Shown here one piece after another: positions 16,974 to 25,960 of a stretch of 64,000 bases of DNA. The stretch comes from Methanolobus zinderi (lineage in GTDB: Archaea > Halobacteriota > Methanosarcinia > Methanosarcinales > Methanosarcinaceae). Position numbers and translations under genes: made by a program. The notes below the pieces were generated by a model that was given only the letters and a program-made list of their open reading frames with translations, did no database searches and had not been told where the DNA came from. How positions within the stretch are numbered: position 1 is the stretch's first letter; each line of letters starts with the position of its first letter. The stretch covers positions 1,426,001 through 1,490,000 of the forward strand of contig NZ_CP058215.1 of assembly GCF_013388255.1 (NCBI RefSeq). Direction: 5' to 3'.

Positions 16974-17783
16974 ATGAACAGTCTTAAAAAAACAATGCTT
17001 GCTTTTGTCCTGTTACTGATAGTTGCAGCAGGAGTCCTTGCGATCTGGTGGGATAGCAAAACTCATGAGATGTATCAGGACAGTTTTCAGAGCAGCTACA
17101 ATTACGAGATCAGCATAAAGACAAATGAGACACTGGATAACTTGACCCTGTACTTACCGCTCCCGGTTCTCAACGGCTCATCTTCGATTGGCGAGGAATT
17201 TGTTACAAGGGATTTCTATGAGAGTTCACCTGGCTGGAATTTCAGTCTTGTTGATACCATGTACGGACCTATGCTAAGTGTAGAAACAGAGACACTCAGA
17301 CCCGTATATAGATCCCGTCCGATACCTATATCCGATGAGCCGGGGAGCGAATCTCCCGAAGCAGCTGTTAACGAGTCCGGCAGTTATTCGGAAAAGACAC
17401 CAATACTGGTACCTGTTGACTTTTATGCATCACAAACCTCTGACAGTATAATCGATACAAGATATCCGCTTGGGAACGAACCCGTACTGAGACCCAAGTT
17501 CAATCTCACGGAATCCGAAGACACCGTCACGATACAGCCTCCCGAAGGCATAGATCCGCAGTACTACGATTACGAGGGACTTATCTTTGCAAGGTATGAA
17601 GCATCATCGAATGCTGATGTCGAGATACACATAAGCGTGGAAGGTTTTAATGAAGGATGGGAACTTGGATGGACATCCAACGATTATCGGGACAGCGTGG
17701 ATGCCACCCTTACAGGCCCCCAGGATGGCTGGGTCTCTGCTGAAGGTAATCTTGTAACAGGCGATGGTGTATATAAAGAATAG
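16974..17783 (+). CDS. Hypothetical membrane-anchored extracellular protein
   Basis: 269 residues. Residues 6-25 form a hydrophobic signal anchor (MLAFVLLLIVAAGVLAIWW), the rest is extracytoplasmic, beta-rich and Asn/Ser/Glu-rich with several N-glycosylation sequons (NLT, NGS, NFS, NES). No known domain is recognised. It stands 127 bases before a lipoprotein gene on the same strand, with which it may share surface location. Confidence 0.7.
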   Translation: MNSLKKTMLAFVLLLIVAAGVLAIWWDSKTHEMYQDSFQSSYNYEISIKTNETLDNLTLYLPLPVLNGSSSIGEEFVTRDFYESSPGWNFSLVDTMYGPMLSVETETLRPVYRSRPIPISDEPGSESPEAAVNESGSYSEKTPILVPVDFYASQTSDSIIDTRYPLGNEPVLRPKFNLTESEDTVTIQPPEGIDPQYYDYEGLIFARYEASSNADVEIHISVEGFNEGWELGWTSNDYRDSVDATLTGPQDGWVSAEGNLVTGDGVYKE

Positions 17784-17910
17784 ATTCCTTTGAGGCGGGG
17801 ATAAAGCCTACGCCTTATTTTGCCTTTTTACCGGCAGGTCAACTTCTGCCGAAAACATTAACATAAAAGTAATTCAGAAGAAAAGGTAGAAACTAAATAA
17901 GGGAGTGAAT

Positions 17911-18957
17911 ATGAACAGAATTATACCTATATTTGTTTTAATGCTTATAGTGCTTGGTTCCGGTTGTATCAACACTGATAATGGCAACGATGCTGAATCT
18001 ATTTCAGACGATGCAGTGATAGTTCATCTTACATACGGTGCATTTACCCTGCCTGAGATGGCGATCCAGGAACTGGTTGTCAACGAAACTGCCGTGAATT
18101 TCAGTATCTACAACTATGATTACCAGTTGACTGAGAGGTACATAAAACCTCTGAACGAAAGCATGCGCAGTGAAGTACTGGAAACGTTCAGAAGCAATGA
18201 TTTTCTTGAACTGAATGCGACATATGTCCCGCAGGAAAGACAGCCTGTGGTAGCCGATGTAGGTGTTGTCGAAATAACCCTTGTAGAGGACAATTTCAGC
18301 AAGACTGTAAAGGTGGATCCTTATTATGATGCCTACATGCCCGAGAACCTGCAGGAGATCGATCAGCAACTGCGCGACCTCAGAGAGTATGCAGTATCCA
18401 CATCCCCTGAAGAAGCTGAGGATATCGCAGAGGATTGGATAATGAACGCACCTACCTATAGCTACGATGGGTCCAATCTTACACTGGAGAGTCATGAAAT
18501 ACTGGAAACCTATCCTGAACAACACCGTCTCAACTACAGTTTTGTCAGCAGTCATGCAGGCTATGGTAACAGATCAGGTGAAATGGTGGCCCAGGTCATC
18601 ACACCTCACAACATAGTCGTTACAGTTGAAGGAGGAGAAGTCACATCCGCAGTGATCGATGGTGTCTGGGATGAAAGAAGTCAGCGAATGCTTGCAGATA
18701 TGGTGGCAATGGAGACCAGTATGCCCTGTAATGAAACACCCTGGGAGGAATGGTACGGACAGGGGGATATCCAATTCATAACAGAACCTACCGAAGAGGA
18801 GCTTGTCATAGCTTACTTCGGGGAGGTATATGATATCGAAGTCTCAAACTTCGAGAGTACACGGATGGATGCAGTGACATGCAGGTTCACTCTCGAAACA
18901 GGCCAGGAATATGTTGACAGGATGGAAGAGCTGGGATGGAAAACCAGCACTTCCTGA
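17911..18957 (+). CDS. Hypothetical lipoprotein
   Basis: 348 residues from ATG at 17911, preceded by GGGAG at 5-base spacing; a GTG six bases earlier is less likely. The signal ends in a lipobox VLGSGC, so the mature protein would be lipid-anchored at Cys20. Two regions can be told apart: about 35-160 (with repeated N-glycosylation sequons) and about 170-348. No enzyme motif is recognised. Confidence 0.75.
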   Translation: MNRIIPIFVLMLIVLGSGCINTDNGNDAESISDDAVIVHLTYGAFTLPEMAIQELVVNETAVNFSIYNYDYQLTERYIKPLNESMRSEVLETFRSNDFLELNATYVPQERQPVVADVGVVEITLVEDNFSKTVKVDPYYDAYMPENLQEIDQQLRDLREYAVSTSPEEAEDIAEDWIMNAPTYSYDGSNLTLESHEILETYPEQHRLNYSFVSSHAGYGNRSGEMVAQVITPHNIVVTVEGGEVTSAVIDGVWDERSQRMLADMVAMETSMPCNETPWEEWYGQGDIQFITEPTEEELVIAYFGEVYDIEVSNFESTRMDAVTCRFTLETGQEYVDRMEELGWKTSTS

Positions 18958-19027
18958 ATCATTTTTCCAAATTGCCTGAAGAGATAATCCAAAAAATATA
19001 TCAGTTGATTTTTAAAATATAAACTTC

Positions 19028-20308
19028 ATGGAAATTTCAGGAAAACTGGGCCTGAAAGAGGTCATTGCCATGGGTGTCGGAGGAATGGTCTCCGGTGGCA
19101 TATATGCAGTCCTGGGTGTGGCAATGCAGCAGGCCGGTAATGCGGTCACTTTCTCATTTCTCCTGGCAGGCATTCTGACTCTCCTCACAGCCTATTCCTA
19201 CGTAAAACTTACACTCCATTTCAAAGAAGAGGGCGGAACATTTTCCTTTATAGAACATGTTGTAAGTAACAAGCATATAGCAGGTGTTTTCGGCTGGCTT
19301 CTTGTGGTAGGTTACGTGGGTGTCATGGCCCTATACGCTTTTGCATTTGGTTCCTATCTGGTCAGTATACTGGGATATCCCCCGGATTCATTTCTCAGAC
19401 AGGCAATCTCGGTTATTATTATAGCCATTTTTGTGGGCCTGAATATTTCAGGAGTCAAGGAGACAGGCCTCTATGAGGATATTTCCGTTTATATCAAAAT
19501 AGCTCTGCTGCTCTCACTGGCAGGGCTTGGCATCTATTTCTCAGACCAGAGTATAGCAGTCCTGTCATCTTTTTTCAATAAAGGGATACTGAGTTCTGTT
19601 ACTGCGTTTGCGATAATATTCGTGGCTTATGAGGGTTTCCAGTTGCTTACATACGACTACAAGGAAATAGAGGATGTAAACAAGAACCTTCCACGTGGCA
19701 TGTATACCGCTATAATCATTGCTATCTTGATATATATCACAATTTCCTTTATGTCCACACTGCACCTGACACCTGAGCAGATAATAGAGGACAAAGAGTT
19801 TTCACTGGCAGTTGCTGTAAGATCATTTCTTGGAACCGCCGGATTTATAGTCGTCATTATTTCCGCCCTTCAGAGCACATCTTCCGGGATCAATGCAACA
19901 CTGTTCGGAACTTCCAGGCTGACCCATAAGATAGCTACGGAAAAAGAGCTTCCAAAGGCATTTTCATTCAGGGATAAAAGAGGCATTCCCGTATATTCCC
20001 TGCTTATCATAGGTAGTCTGAGTGCCTTATTTGCTTTTGTCGGCACACTTGAGGAGATAACAAGTTTCGGATCCATTGTTTTCCTTGTCGCTGATGCTGC
20101 GGCTAATTATGCCAATCTGAAACTATACAAAGTTACAGATTCCAGCCCCTGGACACCATTAACAGCTTTTGCAGGATGCCTCATAGCGATACCGATAGTG
20201 ATCTATCACCTGTACACCACCCAGCTTCACATACTGATATCGATTGCTTCCATATTTGCAGCTGTGTTCTTCCTTGAGTTCCTGTATCTGGAAAGACAAA
20301 GGATCTGA
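19028..20308 (+). CDS. APC-family amino acid permease
   Basis: 426 residues, about 12 membrane segments. The first helix carries the family motif GVGGMVSGGIYAVLGVA, and SGVKETGLYEDISVYIKI follows in the middle. It would import an amino acid or amine coupled to a cation gradient. No clear ribosome binding site precedes the ATG; TATA-like sequence lies just upstream. The COG4742 regulator gene is convergent with it 47 bases away; whether it controls the permease cannot be said. Confidence 0.9.
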   Translation: MEISGKLGLKEVIAMGVGGMVSGGIYAVLGVAMQQAGNAVTFSFLLAGILTLLTAYSYVKLTLHFKEEGGTFSFIEHVVSNKHIAGVFGWLLVVGYVGVMALYAFAFGSYLVSILGYPPDSFLRQAISVIIIAIFVGLNISGVKETGLYEDISVYIKIALLLSLAGLGIYFSDQSIAVLSSFFNKGILSSVTAFAIIFVAYEGFQLLTYDYKEIEDVNKNLPRGMYTAIIIAILIYITISFMSTLHLTPEQIIEDKEFSLAVAVRSFLGTAGFIVVIISALQSTSSGINATLFGTSRLTHKIATEKELPKAFSFRDKRGIPVYSLLIIGSLSALFAFVGTLEEITSFGSIVFLVADAAANYANLKLYKVTDSSPWTPLTAFAGCLIAIPIVIYHLYTTQLHILISIASIFAAVFFLEFLYLERQRI

Positions 20309-20354
20309 GAGCTGTAAGTAATCTACTTGAGCAGAACGGTATCGGAAAAAGATA

Positions 20355-21140
20355 TCATATATCTACAATCTGTACGGAGCTTTGCTTAAAGTATTCTGTG
20401 AGCTCTTTGCCCCAGTTGACCGCACTCTCGCCGGTAAACATTGCCTGCAGATTACTGAATGAACCGTCTTTTTGTAAGAGCCTTAGCAAAACACATTGAT
20501 CGTTCAGTACAATAGAGAAGAACTGCATTTTTTCCTGATAAAGATAAAAGGTTGTCTTTTCATTTTCCAGCAAAGACCTGAATTCCTCATATTTTTCCCT
20601 CTTAAGATAATCAAGAAGATCCTCGGATATCAAAAACGTCATCTCAACACCCAGCTCAGCAAGCTCTGAGAAGAGTGTAAAGAATTTGGGATGCATGGAT
20701 GAACATATTTTCACAAAGAAGCCGGATTTCTTGGATCTCTCATGAACCTCTTTATTGAATTCAAATATTTCCGGTATCGGGGGAACTATGATTTTACATT
20801 CTCCAAGTTCATCAATTCTTTTTAAAAGGTGTAAAGGGATAAAATCAAAATAATGGGTTCCCCAGTAATCTATATTGTTATCGAAAACTTTAACCGTATC
20901 AATCAAAGGTTGCATTTTTGAAACCGTCATCTCACCCAGAGTTGTCAGTTCATAACTGTCTTCATAATGTGTGATAAGATGATGGTCTTCAAGAATCCTT
21001 ATCTGTGGAAGTAATGATTGCCTGGTTGTTTCCAGAGAACTCAGAAGGTTTTCTGTTTCCTTTGGCCCCTCTTTCAGAAGCATGAGAACATTTTTTCTTT
21101 TATCGGAAGCAAATATTACATCAAGTAACGGTTTCTTCAT
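20355..21140 (-). CDS. Winged-helix regulator, COG4742/DUF1724 family
   Basis: 261 residues from ATG at 21140 (MKKPLLDVIFASDKRKNVLM), 8 bases after AAGGTG. Residues 1-80 are an ArsR-like winged helix (NLLSSLETTRQSLLPQIRIL as recognition region), and 100-261 the DUF1724 ligand or partner domain (DYWGTHYFDFIPLHLLKRI, LLRLLQKDG). This family includes the methanol-specific Msr regulators of Methanosarcina, which control mta operons. Here it is 10 kb from mtaCB, so any link is speculative; the divergent neighbour is an AhpD-like gene. Confidence 0.88.
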   Translation of the reverse strand: MKKPLLDVIFASDKRKNVLMLLKEGPKETENLLSSLETTRQSLLPQIRILEDHHLITHYEDSYELTTLGEMTVSKMQPLIDTVKVFDNNIDYWGTHYFDFIPLHLLKRIDELGECKIIVPPIPEIFEFNKEVHERSKKSGFFVKICSSMHPKFFTLFSELAELGVEMTFLISEDLLDYLKREKYEEFRSLLENEKTTFYLYQEKMQFFSIVLNDQCVLLRLLQKDGSFSNLQAMFTGESAVNWGKELTEYFKQSSVQIVDI

Positions 21141-21351
21141 TCCCATCACACCTTGGCAAATATGCAGCACTTATCCCCAACAATTAAAGTATGTAAATGG
21201 AACTATTTATAGAAAACTGAACATTTTTAATGTCGATTATATTGTATTTTGTTTTTATAAGAGATATTGACCATGAATATCCAACAATACATTTAAATAA
21301 AAGGTATCAACGAATATGAATATAGCATTTCAATATATTTTGAATCAGATC

Positions 21352-21378
21352 CACGACTGTGATATCAGTCGATCGTGA
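21352..21378. promoter_or_regulatory. Inverted repeat at the AhpD-like promoter
   Basis: GACTG-TGATAT-CAGTC lies within a longer imperfect CACGA/TCGTG palindrome, about 20-25 bases after TATA-like CAATATATTTTG and before the ribosome binding site. It is placed where a repressor would block transcription start. Confidence 0.4.
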
Positions 21379-21418
21379 AATGTTAACAGTGTTAAGCAAA
21401 ACACACCGGAGTGATAAC

Positions 21419-21757
21419 ATGAGAATGCTTGAAGAATTTTTCCCTGAATTCACAGAGAAGCTTGATGAGATCGATAGCTTATACGCCGAGAAAAGACCGA
21501 TTGACGAAAAAACATACCAGTTCCTCTGTTTTGCACTTTCCATCAAAGCCAGGTCAAAGCCATGTGTCCTTAAACATTTTAAGGGAGCACTGGAGGCAGG
21601 TGCAACTGTAAAGGAGCTCTCATACATCCTTGCGCTGACCATGAGAGAAGCTGCAGGTGCCGATGACTGCTGGACCCATGATGTACTGGGAGACTGGAAG
21701 GAAATCCTAAAAGGTAATGTATCCTGCACTTGCTGCGGTGACGAAGATCAGGACTGA
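21419..21757 (+). CDS. AhpD/carboxymuconolactone decarboxylase-like protein
   Basis: 112 residues from ATG at 21419, 7 bases after GGAG. The CMD helix bundle is clear (FLCFALSIKARSK, HFKGALEAGATVKEL, ILALTMREAAGADDCWTHDV). AhpD enzymes use a C-x-x-C...H redox site; here the first Cys is Ser (SKPCVLKH), leaving one Cys and the His. A C-terminal CTCCGDED tail adds three further cysteines that might substitute or bind metal. A terminator hairpin (21772-21799) follows. Confidence 0.82.
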   Translation: MRMLEEFFPEFTEKLDEIDSLYAEKRPIDEKTYQFLCFALSIKARSKPCVLKHFKGALEAGATVKELSYILALTMREAAGADDCWTHDVLGDWKEILKGNVSCTCCGDEDQD

Positions 21758-21771
21758 TACCTGGTTTGGAT

Positions 21772-21799
21772 TGTGTTTGCATACACAGTCATTTTTTTT
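21772..21799 (+). terminator. Terminator of the AhpD-like gene
   Basis: TGTGT-TTGCAT-ACACA followed by a run of eight T. Confidence 0.6.
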
Positions 21800-21923
21800 A
21801 CCACATACAAACGGTACTGCTGAAAAACAGCTTATTTCTGATTTAGTCGCAAACTCTTAAAACTACCCCCTTCAAATGAATCTATATTAGAATTATTATC
21901 AAAGCATTTTAAGAGGATCATAG

Positions 21924-22244
21924 ATGACATCAGAAGTAACAGTCAATTCAGCCATATGTGGTTTTAAACATAAGATAACCGGCCAGCTAGAAGGAAAGAA
22001 GATAATTACTGACATAGATACTGACTGTAAAAAAGTTGCCACTCTTGCACATATGGAGATACCAAAGAAGGAAACACTGAATATTAAGGAAAACTACGTT
22101 ATGGATCAGGCAAAGGATGCCTGTTGCTCCACATGCATAGTTCCCGCCGGGGTACTGCATGTATGCAGAATGGAGCTTGGTATGCTTTCCAAAACCCTGG
22201 CCAAACAATCCGAGAGAGTCAGTATCGAATTCAACGAAGAATAA
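21924..22244 (+). CDS. Cysteine-rich conserved protein, DUF6951-like, copy 1
   Basis: 106 residues, soluble. Conserved cysteines occur in SAICGFKH, DTDCKK, DACCSTCIVP and LHVCRME. The following gene is a paralogue, with about half the residues identical, including most cysteines and the SHMEIP/AHMEIP block. I place both in a methanogen family annotated as DUF6951 from memory; function unknown. The cysteine pattern suggests a metal or Fe-S site. The two genes are 11 bases apart and form one transcription unit. Confidence 0.75.
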   Translation: MTSEVTVNSAICGFKHKITGQLEGKKIITDIDTDCKKVATLAHMEIPKKETLNIKENYVMDQAKDACCSTCIVPAGVLHVCRMELGMLSKTLAKQSERVSIEFNEE

Positions 22245-22255
22245 AAAGGGATTAG

Positions 22256-22579
22256 ATGCCAACAACTGTCAAAGTAAACTCAGCTATCTGTGGTTTTACA
22301 CATAAGATCACAGGAGATCTGGATGGTAAGAACATAATCGTGGATATTGAAACAACCTGTCCCAAAATACAAAAGATGTCACATATGGAAATCCCCATGA
22401 TGGAAACCATGGACATAAAGGATAACTACATCCTGGACAGGGCAAAAGAAGAACAATGTACACCAGGTTGTATCGTGCCTTCAGGCATCCTGCATGTATG
22501 CAGGTTTGAGACAGGAATGATCTCAAAGAACCTGGCAAAGAAGGCAGGCAATATCAGCATCGATTTCGATGAACTCTGA
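22256..22579 (+). CDS. Cysteine-rich conserved protein, DUF6951-like, copy 2
   Basis: 107 residues, tandem paralogue of the preceding gene: SAICGFTHKITGDLDGKNI, SHMEIPMMETMDIKDNYI, QCTPGCIVPSGILHVCRF. All cysteines that it shares with copy 1 (positions about 12, 38, 75-80 and 88) are retained, while the extra Cys of DACC is lost. AAAAAGGGATTAG precedes the ATG. The duplication is old, since only about half the residues agree, which argues that both copies are functional, perhaps as a heterodimer. Confidence 0.75.
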   Translation: MPTTVKVNSAICGFTHKITGDLDGKNIIVDIETTCPKIQKMSHMEIPMMETMDIKDNYILDRAKEEQCTPGCIVPSGILHVCRFETGMISKNLAKKAGNISIDFDEL

Positions 22580-22903
22580 TATTGCTTTTAAGGTTTATTG
22601 TAATACGGTTTTTTTAGGAGAAATTGTCATGGAGTTCCTGTCCTCCGGATGGAGAACTCCTGACCGGTCTACGCAAAAGATAGCAGATGAATTCTGTTTT
22701 TTGCCTTTTGAAGATAGATGATAGCGTACTCTGCTAAGCATACATCGCCTGAAATGGTTCAGGTTTATTATCATATATCTCATTTTGACTTCAAAGTTCA
22801 TACATTTCACCGCCGTTGATCGGTATCTGTATTCTGATGTCAAAATATATTAAACTTTTGCTTAGATGATTCAAAAACAGGAATAAATGATAAAACGAAA
22901 AAA
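22580..22903 (-). ncRNA. Intergenic region with possible small structured RNA
   Basis: No protein gene in 324 bases. On the minus strand TATA-like GAGATATATGA (about 22783-22773) would start RNA near 22750. That RNA would contain TTTTGCGTAGACCGG (22678-22664), 13 of 16 matches to the core of the mtaC leader with all differences transitions, followed by a hairpin GGAGTTC...GAACTCC (22660-22631). On the plus strand the same hairpin could end the DUF6951-like transcript. Confidence 0.35.
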
Positions 22904-23425
22904 TCAGAGATCCTTAAGATAACCTATCAGGTTATCAAGGTCCTTATCGGTCATTTCCCAGCGTGGCATATTCATATCAAGCGGAATGCCTTCCGAATCA
23001 ATACCTTCTGTTATGGCTATTTTGAGGGTTTCTTCATCGTATGGTACATGATTCATATGGTGTTCGCCCGAACTCAGCGTACTGTACCTGATGTCAGGTG
23101 ACATTATATTTCCCATCATTATCGGTACTCCGCCTCTGCCATCTGTTCCATGGCAGTTCACACAGCCTCCCCCGTACATATAGATCCAGTGTGCATCACC
23201 ACTGGTATCTATAAGGTCACCAGACTCGTTGATTCCTGTATAATAGATCTCCTCTCCGTTAGAACTAAAGGACCGGTACCTATGCTTTTCATCCTCATAA
23301 GAGAGGTCATATCCTTCCGGACCCTCCAGGTCGGCTACATATTCCGGAACAAAGGTAACATACAAAAGTGCCACTGAAAGCATTACGAAAAAAAGGAAAA
23401 CCATTAAAAGGGATATTTTAATCAT
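22904..23425 (-). CDS. Membrane-anchored monoheme cytochrome c
   Basis: 173 residues. Residues 4-26 form an uncleaved signal anchor; the rest is extracytoplasmic. One haem site C88-V-N-C91-H92 lies in GGGCVNCHGTDGRGG, with Met151 or Met153 (DMNMPRWEM) as the likely sixth ligand, followed by the C-terminal helix LDNLIGYLKDL. This is a class I cytochrome c, an electron carrier at the outer membrane face. It is unlike the multihaem cytochrome (MmcA) of methanogens. It stands 45 bases after a 57-aa membrane protein gene and near a copper ATPase gene. Confidence 0.92.
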   Translation of the reverse strand: MIKISLLMVFLFFVMLSVALLYVTFVPEYVADLEGPEGYDLSYEDEKHRYRSFSSNGEEIYYTGINESGDLIDTSGDAHWIYMYGGGCVNCHGTDGRGGVPIMMGNIMSPDIRYSTLSSGEHHMNHVPYDEETLKIAITEGIDSEGIPLDMNMPRWEMTDKDLDNLIGYLKDL

Positions 23426-23470
23426 ATCACCGTGGTTTTTGTATCATTGCTTCTTTGCGGACACTCTGAT

Positions 23471-23644
23471 TCAATACTCAAGCTGGCTGACAGGTTCCAC
23501 AGGCTCTATACTACCTGTTCCCGTACTCTCAGATCCGGACATAACCCTCCGGAAAATGAAAATTGCACCAATTATAATAAGCAGCCACATTGGCAGTTTC
23601 ATAAGCTTACCGATCAACCATCCCTGTACTAACATCTGAAGCAT
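23471..23644 (-). CDS. Small single-span membrane protein, 57 aa
   Basis: Read directly from the minus strand: ATG at 23644, TGA at 23471, with GGGGAG 8 bases upstream of the start. Sequence features: a short amphipathic start (MLQMLVQGWLIGKLMKL), one membrane span (PMWLLIIIGAIFIF), then RR and a Ser/Glu-rich tail. Positive residues after the span suggest a cytoplasmic C-terminus. Its place between copper ATPase and cytochrome c recalls the small membrane factors of cytochrome oxidase assembly loci (ccoS), but no homology can be claimed. Confidence 0.65.
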   Translation of the reverse strand: MLQMLVQGWLIGKLMKLPMWLLIIIGAIFIFRRVMSGSESTGTGSIEPVEPVSQLEY

Positions 23645-23720
23645 AACTTAATCTCCCCTGAACCTGATTTAAAAGATCTCCCATATGGATTGTTACTCTT
23701 TATATTAAATATAATTTTTG

Positions 23721-23744
23721 ACCGCCGCAGAGATGTGCGGCGGT
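23721..23744 (-). terminator. GC-rich hairpin after the copper ATPase gene
   Basis: ACCGCCGCA / TGCGGCGGT, a perfect 9-bp stem with a 6-base loop, 10 bases after the ATPase stop on the minus strand and followed by AT-rich sequence. It may separate or attenuate transcription into the small membrane protein and cytochrome genes. Confidence 0.65.
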
Positions 23745-23753
23745 ATGGTAAAT

Positions 23754-25808
23754 TTACATTTTCAGGGTCTTCGCGTTTATTGCCACGATCACGGTACTCA
23801 GGCTCATCAGCAACGCACCGGCTGCTGGTGAAAGCAGGATACCGTAACTGAACAGCACACCTGCAGCCAGCGGGATCGCAAAGGCATTATAGCCTGTAGC
23901 CCAGATCAGGTTCTGCACCATCTTTGAATAGGTGTTCCCCGAAAGCATGATGATGTCCGTTACGTTCCTGGGGTCGTTCTTTACCAGCACGATATCCGCA
24001 CTTTCCACTGCGACATCGGTACCCGCACCAATAGCAATCCCGACATCTGCCTGAACCAGTGCAGGTGCATCGTTTACACCATCACCCACCATGGCCACAA
24101 CATAGTCCTTCTGTACATCTTTTATAGTCTCAGCTTTCTGATGTGGCAGCACTCCGGCGAAATACTCATCCAGACCCAGCTCTTCTGAAACCTGTCGGGC
24201 TACGAACTCATTGTCTCCTGTGAGCATCATGCATTTAATATCCATGGACTTGAGATTTGCAATAGCCTCCTTTGACTCGTTCCTGACTATATCAGCAAGT
24301 CCGAGAGCCCCCACGGTTTTATCGTCTTCCAGCAGGAACACAACGGTTTTACCCTTCTCTTCTATTTTTTCGACCTCATCATCCGTGACAGTGATCTCAT
24401 TTTCCCTAAGATATCCCGGGCTGACAACTTTCAGTTTCCTGCCATTTATGATACCTTCTATTCCTTTTCCAGGCATGGAGTTGAATTCATCTGGACCTGT
24501 AATATCGAGATCTTTCTCTTTTGCACTGCTGACAATTCCCACTGCAAGAGGGTGAGCTGAATTTGATTCAAGTGATGCTGAGAGGGCCAGCACCTCATCC
24601 TCCTCCATAGCAGCAAGTGAAACCACATCTGTCACACCGAACTTGCCCTGGGTAAGCGTACCGGTTTTGTCAAACACAATTGCCTGCACGTTCCTTGCTC
24701 TCTCAAATGCCTGCCGGTCCCTGATAAGCAGACCGGAGTTGGCAGCCAGGGACGTAGATACCGCAACCACAAGCGGAATGGCCAGTCCGAGGGCATGAGG
24801 ACATGTGATTACCATTACAGTAACAGCTCTCTCCAGTGCAAAAACAAACTCACTACCGAAATACAGCCAGGCAGCAAGCGTAATCGCACCCACACTCAGG
24901 GCAATTACAGTAAGTATTAGAGCTGCCCTGTTTGCCAGATCCTGTGTCTTTGAACGGCTCTCCTGTGCATTGCGGACAAGGTCTATAACCTGATTAAGAT
25001 AAGTGTCCTTTCCTGTTTTTCTGACCTCTACCTCGATAGAACCCTGTTCATTGACCGAACCGCCGATAACCTCGTCTCCCTCGCTTTTTGTAACAGGCAT
25101 GGATTCACCGGTCAGCATGGCCTCATTTACACTTGTCTCTCCCTTTAAGACATCACCATCAACAGGTACCTTCTCACCGGGTTTTACCAGCACCCTGTCC
25201 CCGGTTTCCAGTTCGTCAACACGGACGTCCTTTACATCATCACCCTTTAGGAGATGGGCCTCCGATGGCATGATCTTTACCAGCTCCTCGAGTGCCCTTG
25301 ATGCTCCCATGACAGAACGCATTTCAAGCCAGTGTCCGAGAAGCATGATATCTATCAGCGTAACCAGTTCCCAGAAGAACATCTTACCCGATAGCCCGAA
25401 AACAACTGCGGAACTATAAAGAAAAGCAACACTTATGGCAACGGCTATAAGTGTCATCATTCCGGGAGTCTTTTTCCTCATCTCATCGATGAAACCGGTA
25501 AGGAAAGGATATCCTCCATAGAAATAGACAACAGCAGAGAGCAGGAAGAGTATGTATTCAGAACCCGGAAGCGGAAGATCAAATCCCAGAAATCCCTGAA
25601 TAGCCGGGGACAGGATAAGTACCGGGACCGTCAGGATAATTGAGACAATGAAACGTCTCTTAAAATCAGCCAGCATGTGGGCATGATGACTGCCATGATC
25701 TTTATGCTCCTCATGGTCCATGTGGTCCCCATGATCCTCATGACTGTCATGGTCCATATGCTCCATATCTTTTTCCTGATCATCCGGCTTTTTTTTGTCC
25801 ATGTTCAT
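23754..25808 (-). CDS. copB: CopB-type heavy-metal P-type ATPase
   Basis: 684 residues. The N-terminus is His/Asp/Glu-rich (many HxxH and DH pairs within residues 15-48) and lacks CxxC metal domains. Eight membrane spans are expected; the metal-binding motif is CPH (VITCPHALGLAIP), typical of the P1B-3 group that moves Cu(II)/Ag(I). TGES (MLTGESMPV), the phosphorylation site DKTGTLTQGK, the HP motif (NSAHPLA) and GDGVNDAPAL are present. It likely exports copper to protect the cell or to supply extracytoplasmic cuproproteins. GGGG(T)AG precedes the ATG. The cytochrome c gene downstream is unusual company. Confidence 0.93.
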   Translation of the reverse strand: MNMDKKKPDDQEKDMEHMDHDSHEDHGDHMDHEEHKDHGSHHAHMLADFKRRFIVSIILTVPVLILSPAIQGFLGFDLPLPGSEYILFLLSAVVYFYGGYPFLTGFIDEMRKKTPGMMTLIAVAISVAFLYSSAVVFGLSGKMFFWELVTLIDIMLLGHWLEMRSVMGASRALEELVKIMPSEAHLLKGDDVKDVRVDELETGDRVLVKPGEKVPVDGDVLKGETSVNEAMLTGESMPVTKSEGDEVIGGSVNEQGSIEVEVRKTGKDTYLNQVIDLVRNAQESRSKTQDLANRAALILTVIALSVGAITLAAWLYFGSEFVFALERAVTVMVITCPHALGLAIPLVVAVSTSLAANSGLLIRDRQAFERARNVQAIVFDKTGTLTQGKFGVTDVVSLAAMEEDEVLALSASLESNSAHPLAVGIVSSAKEKDLDITGPDEFNSMPGKGIEGIINGRKLKVVSPGYLRENEITVTDDEVEKIEEKGKTVVFLLEDDKTVGALGLADIVRNESKEAIANLKSMDIKCMMLTGDNEFVARQVSEELGLDEYFAGVLPHQKAETIKDVQKDYVVAMVGDGVNDAPALVQADVGIAIGAGTDVAVESADIVLVKNDPRNVTDIIMLSGNTYSKMVQNLIWATGYNAFAIPLAAGVLFSYGILLSPAAGALLMSLSTVIVAINAKTLKM

Positions 25809-25960
25809 ATTGCACTACCCCTTCAATCTTTTGTATACACTGCTATAAATCACTGACTGTATGCAATAATGGAGAATAATCCGGTTAAAACAGAATAAAA
25901 CAGTGGAATTAAAAAAGACATAAATATTCATAAGTCAATTTTGAATAGGAGGAATGGTGG

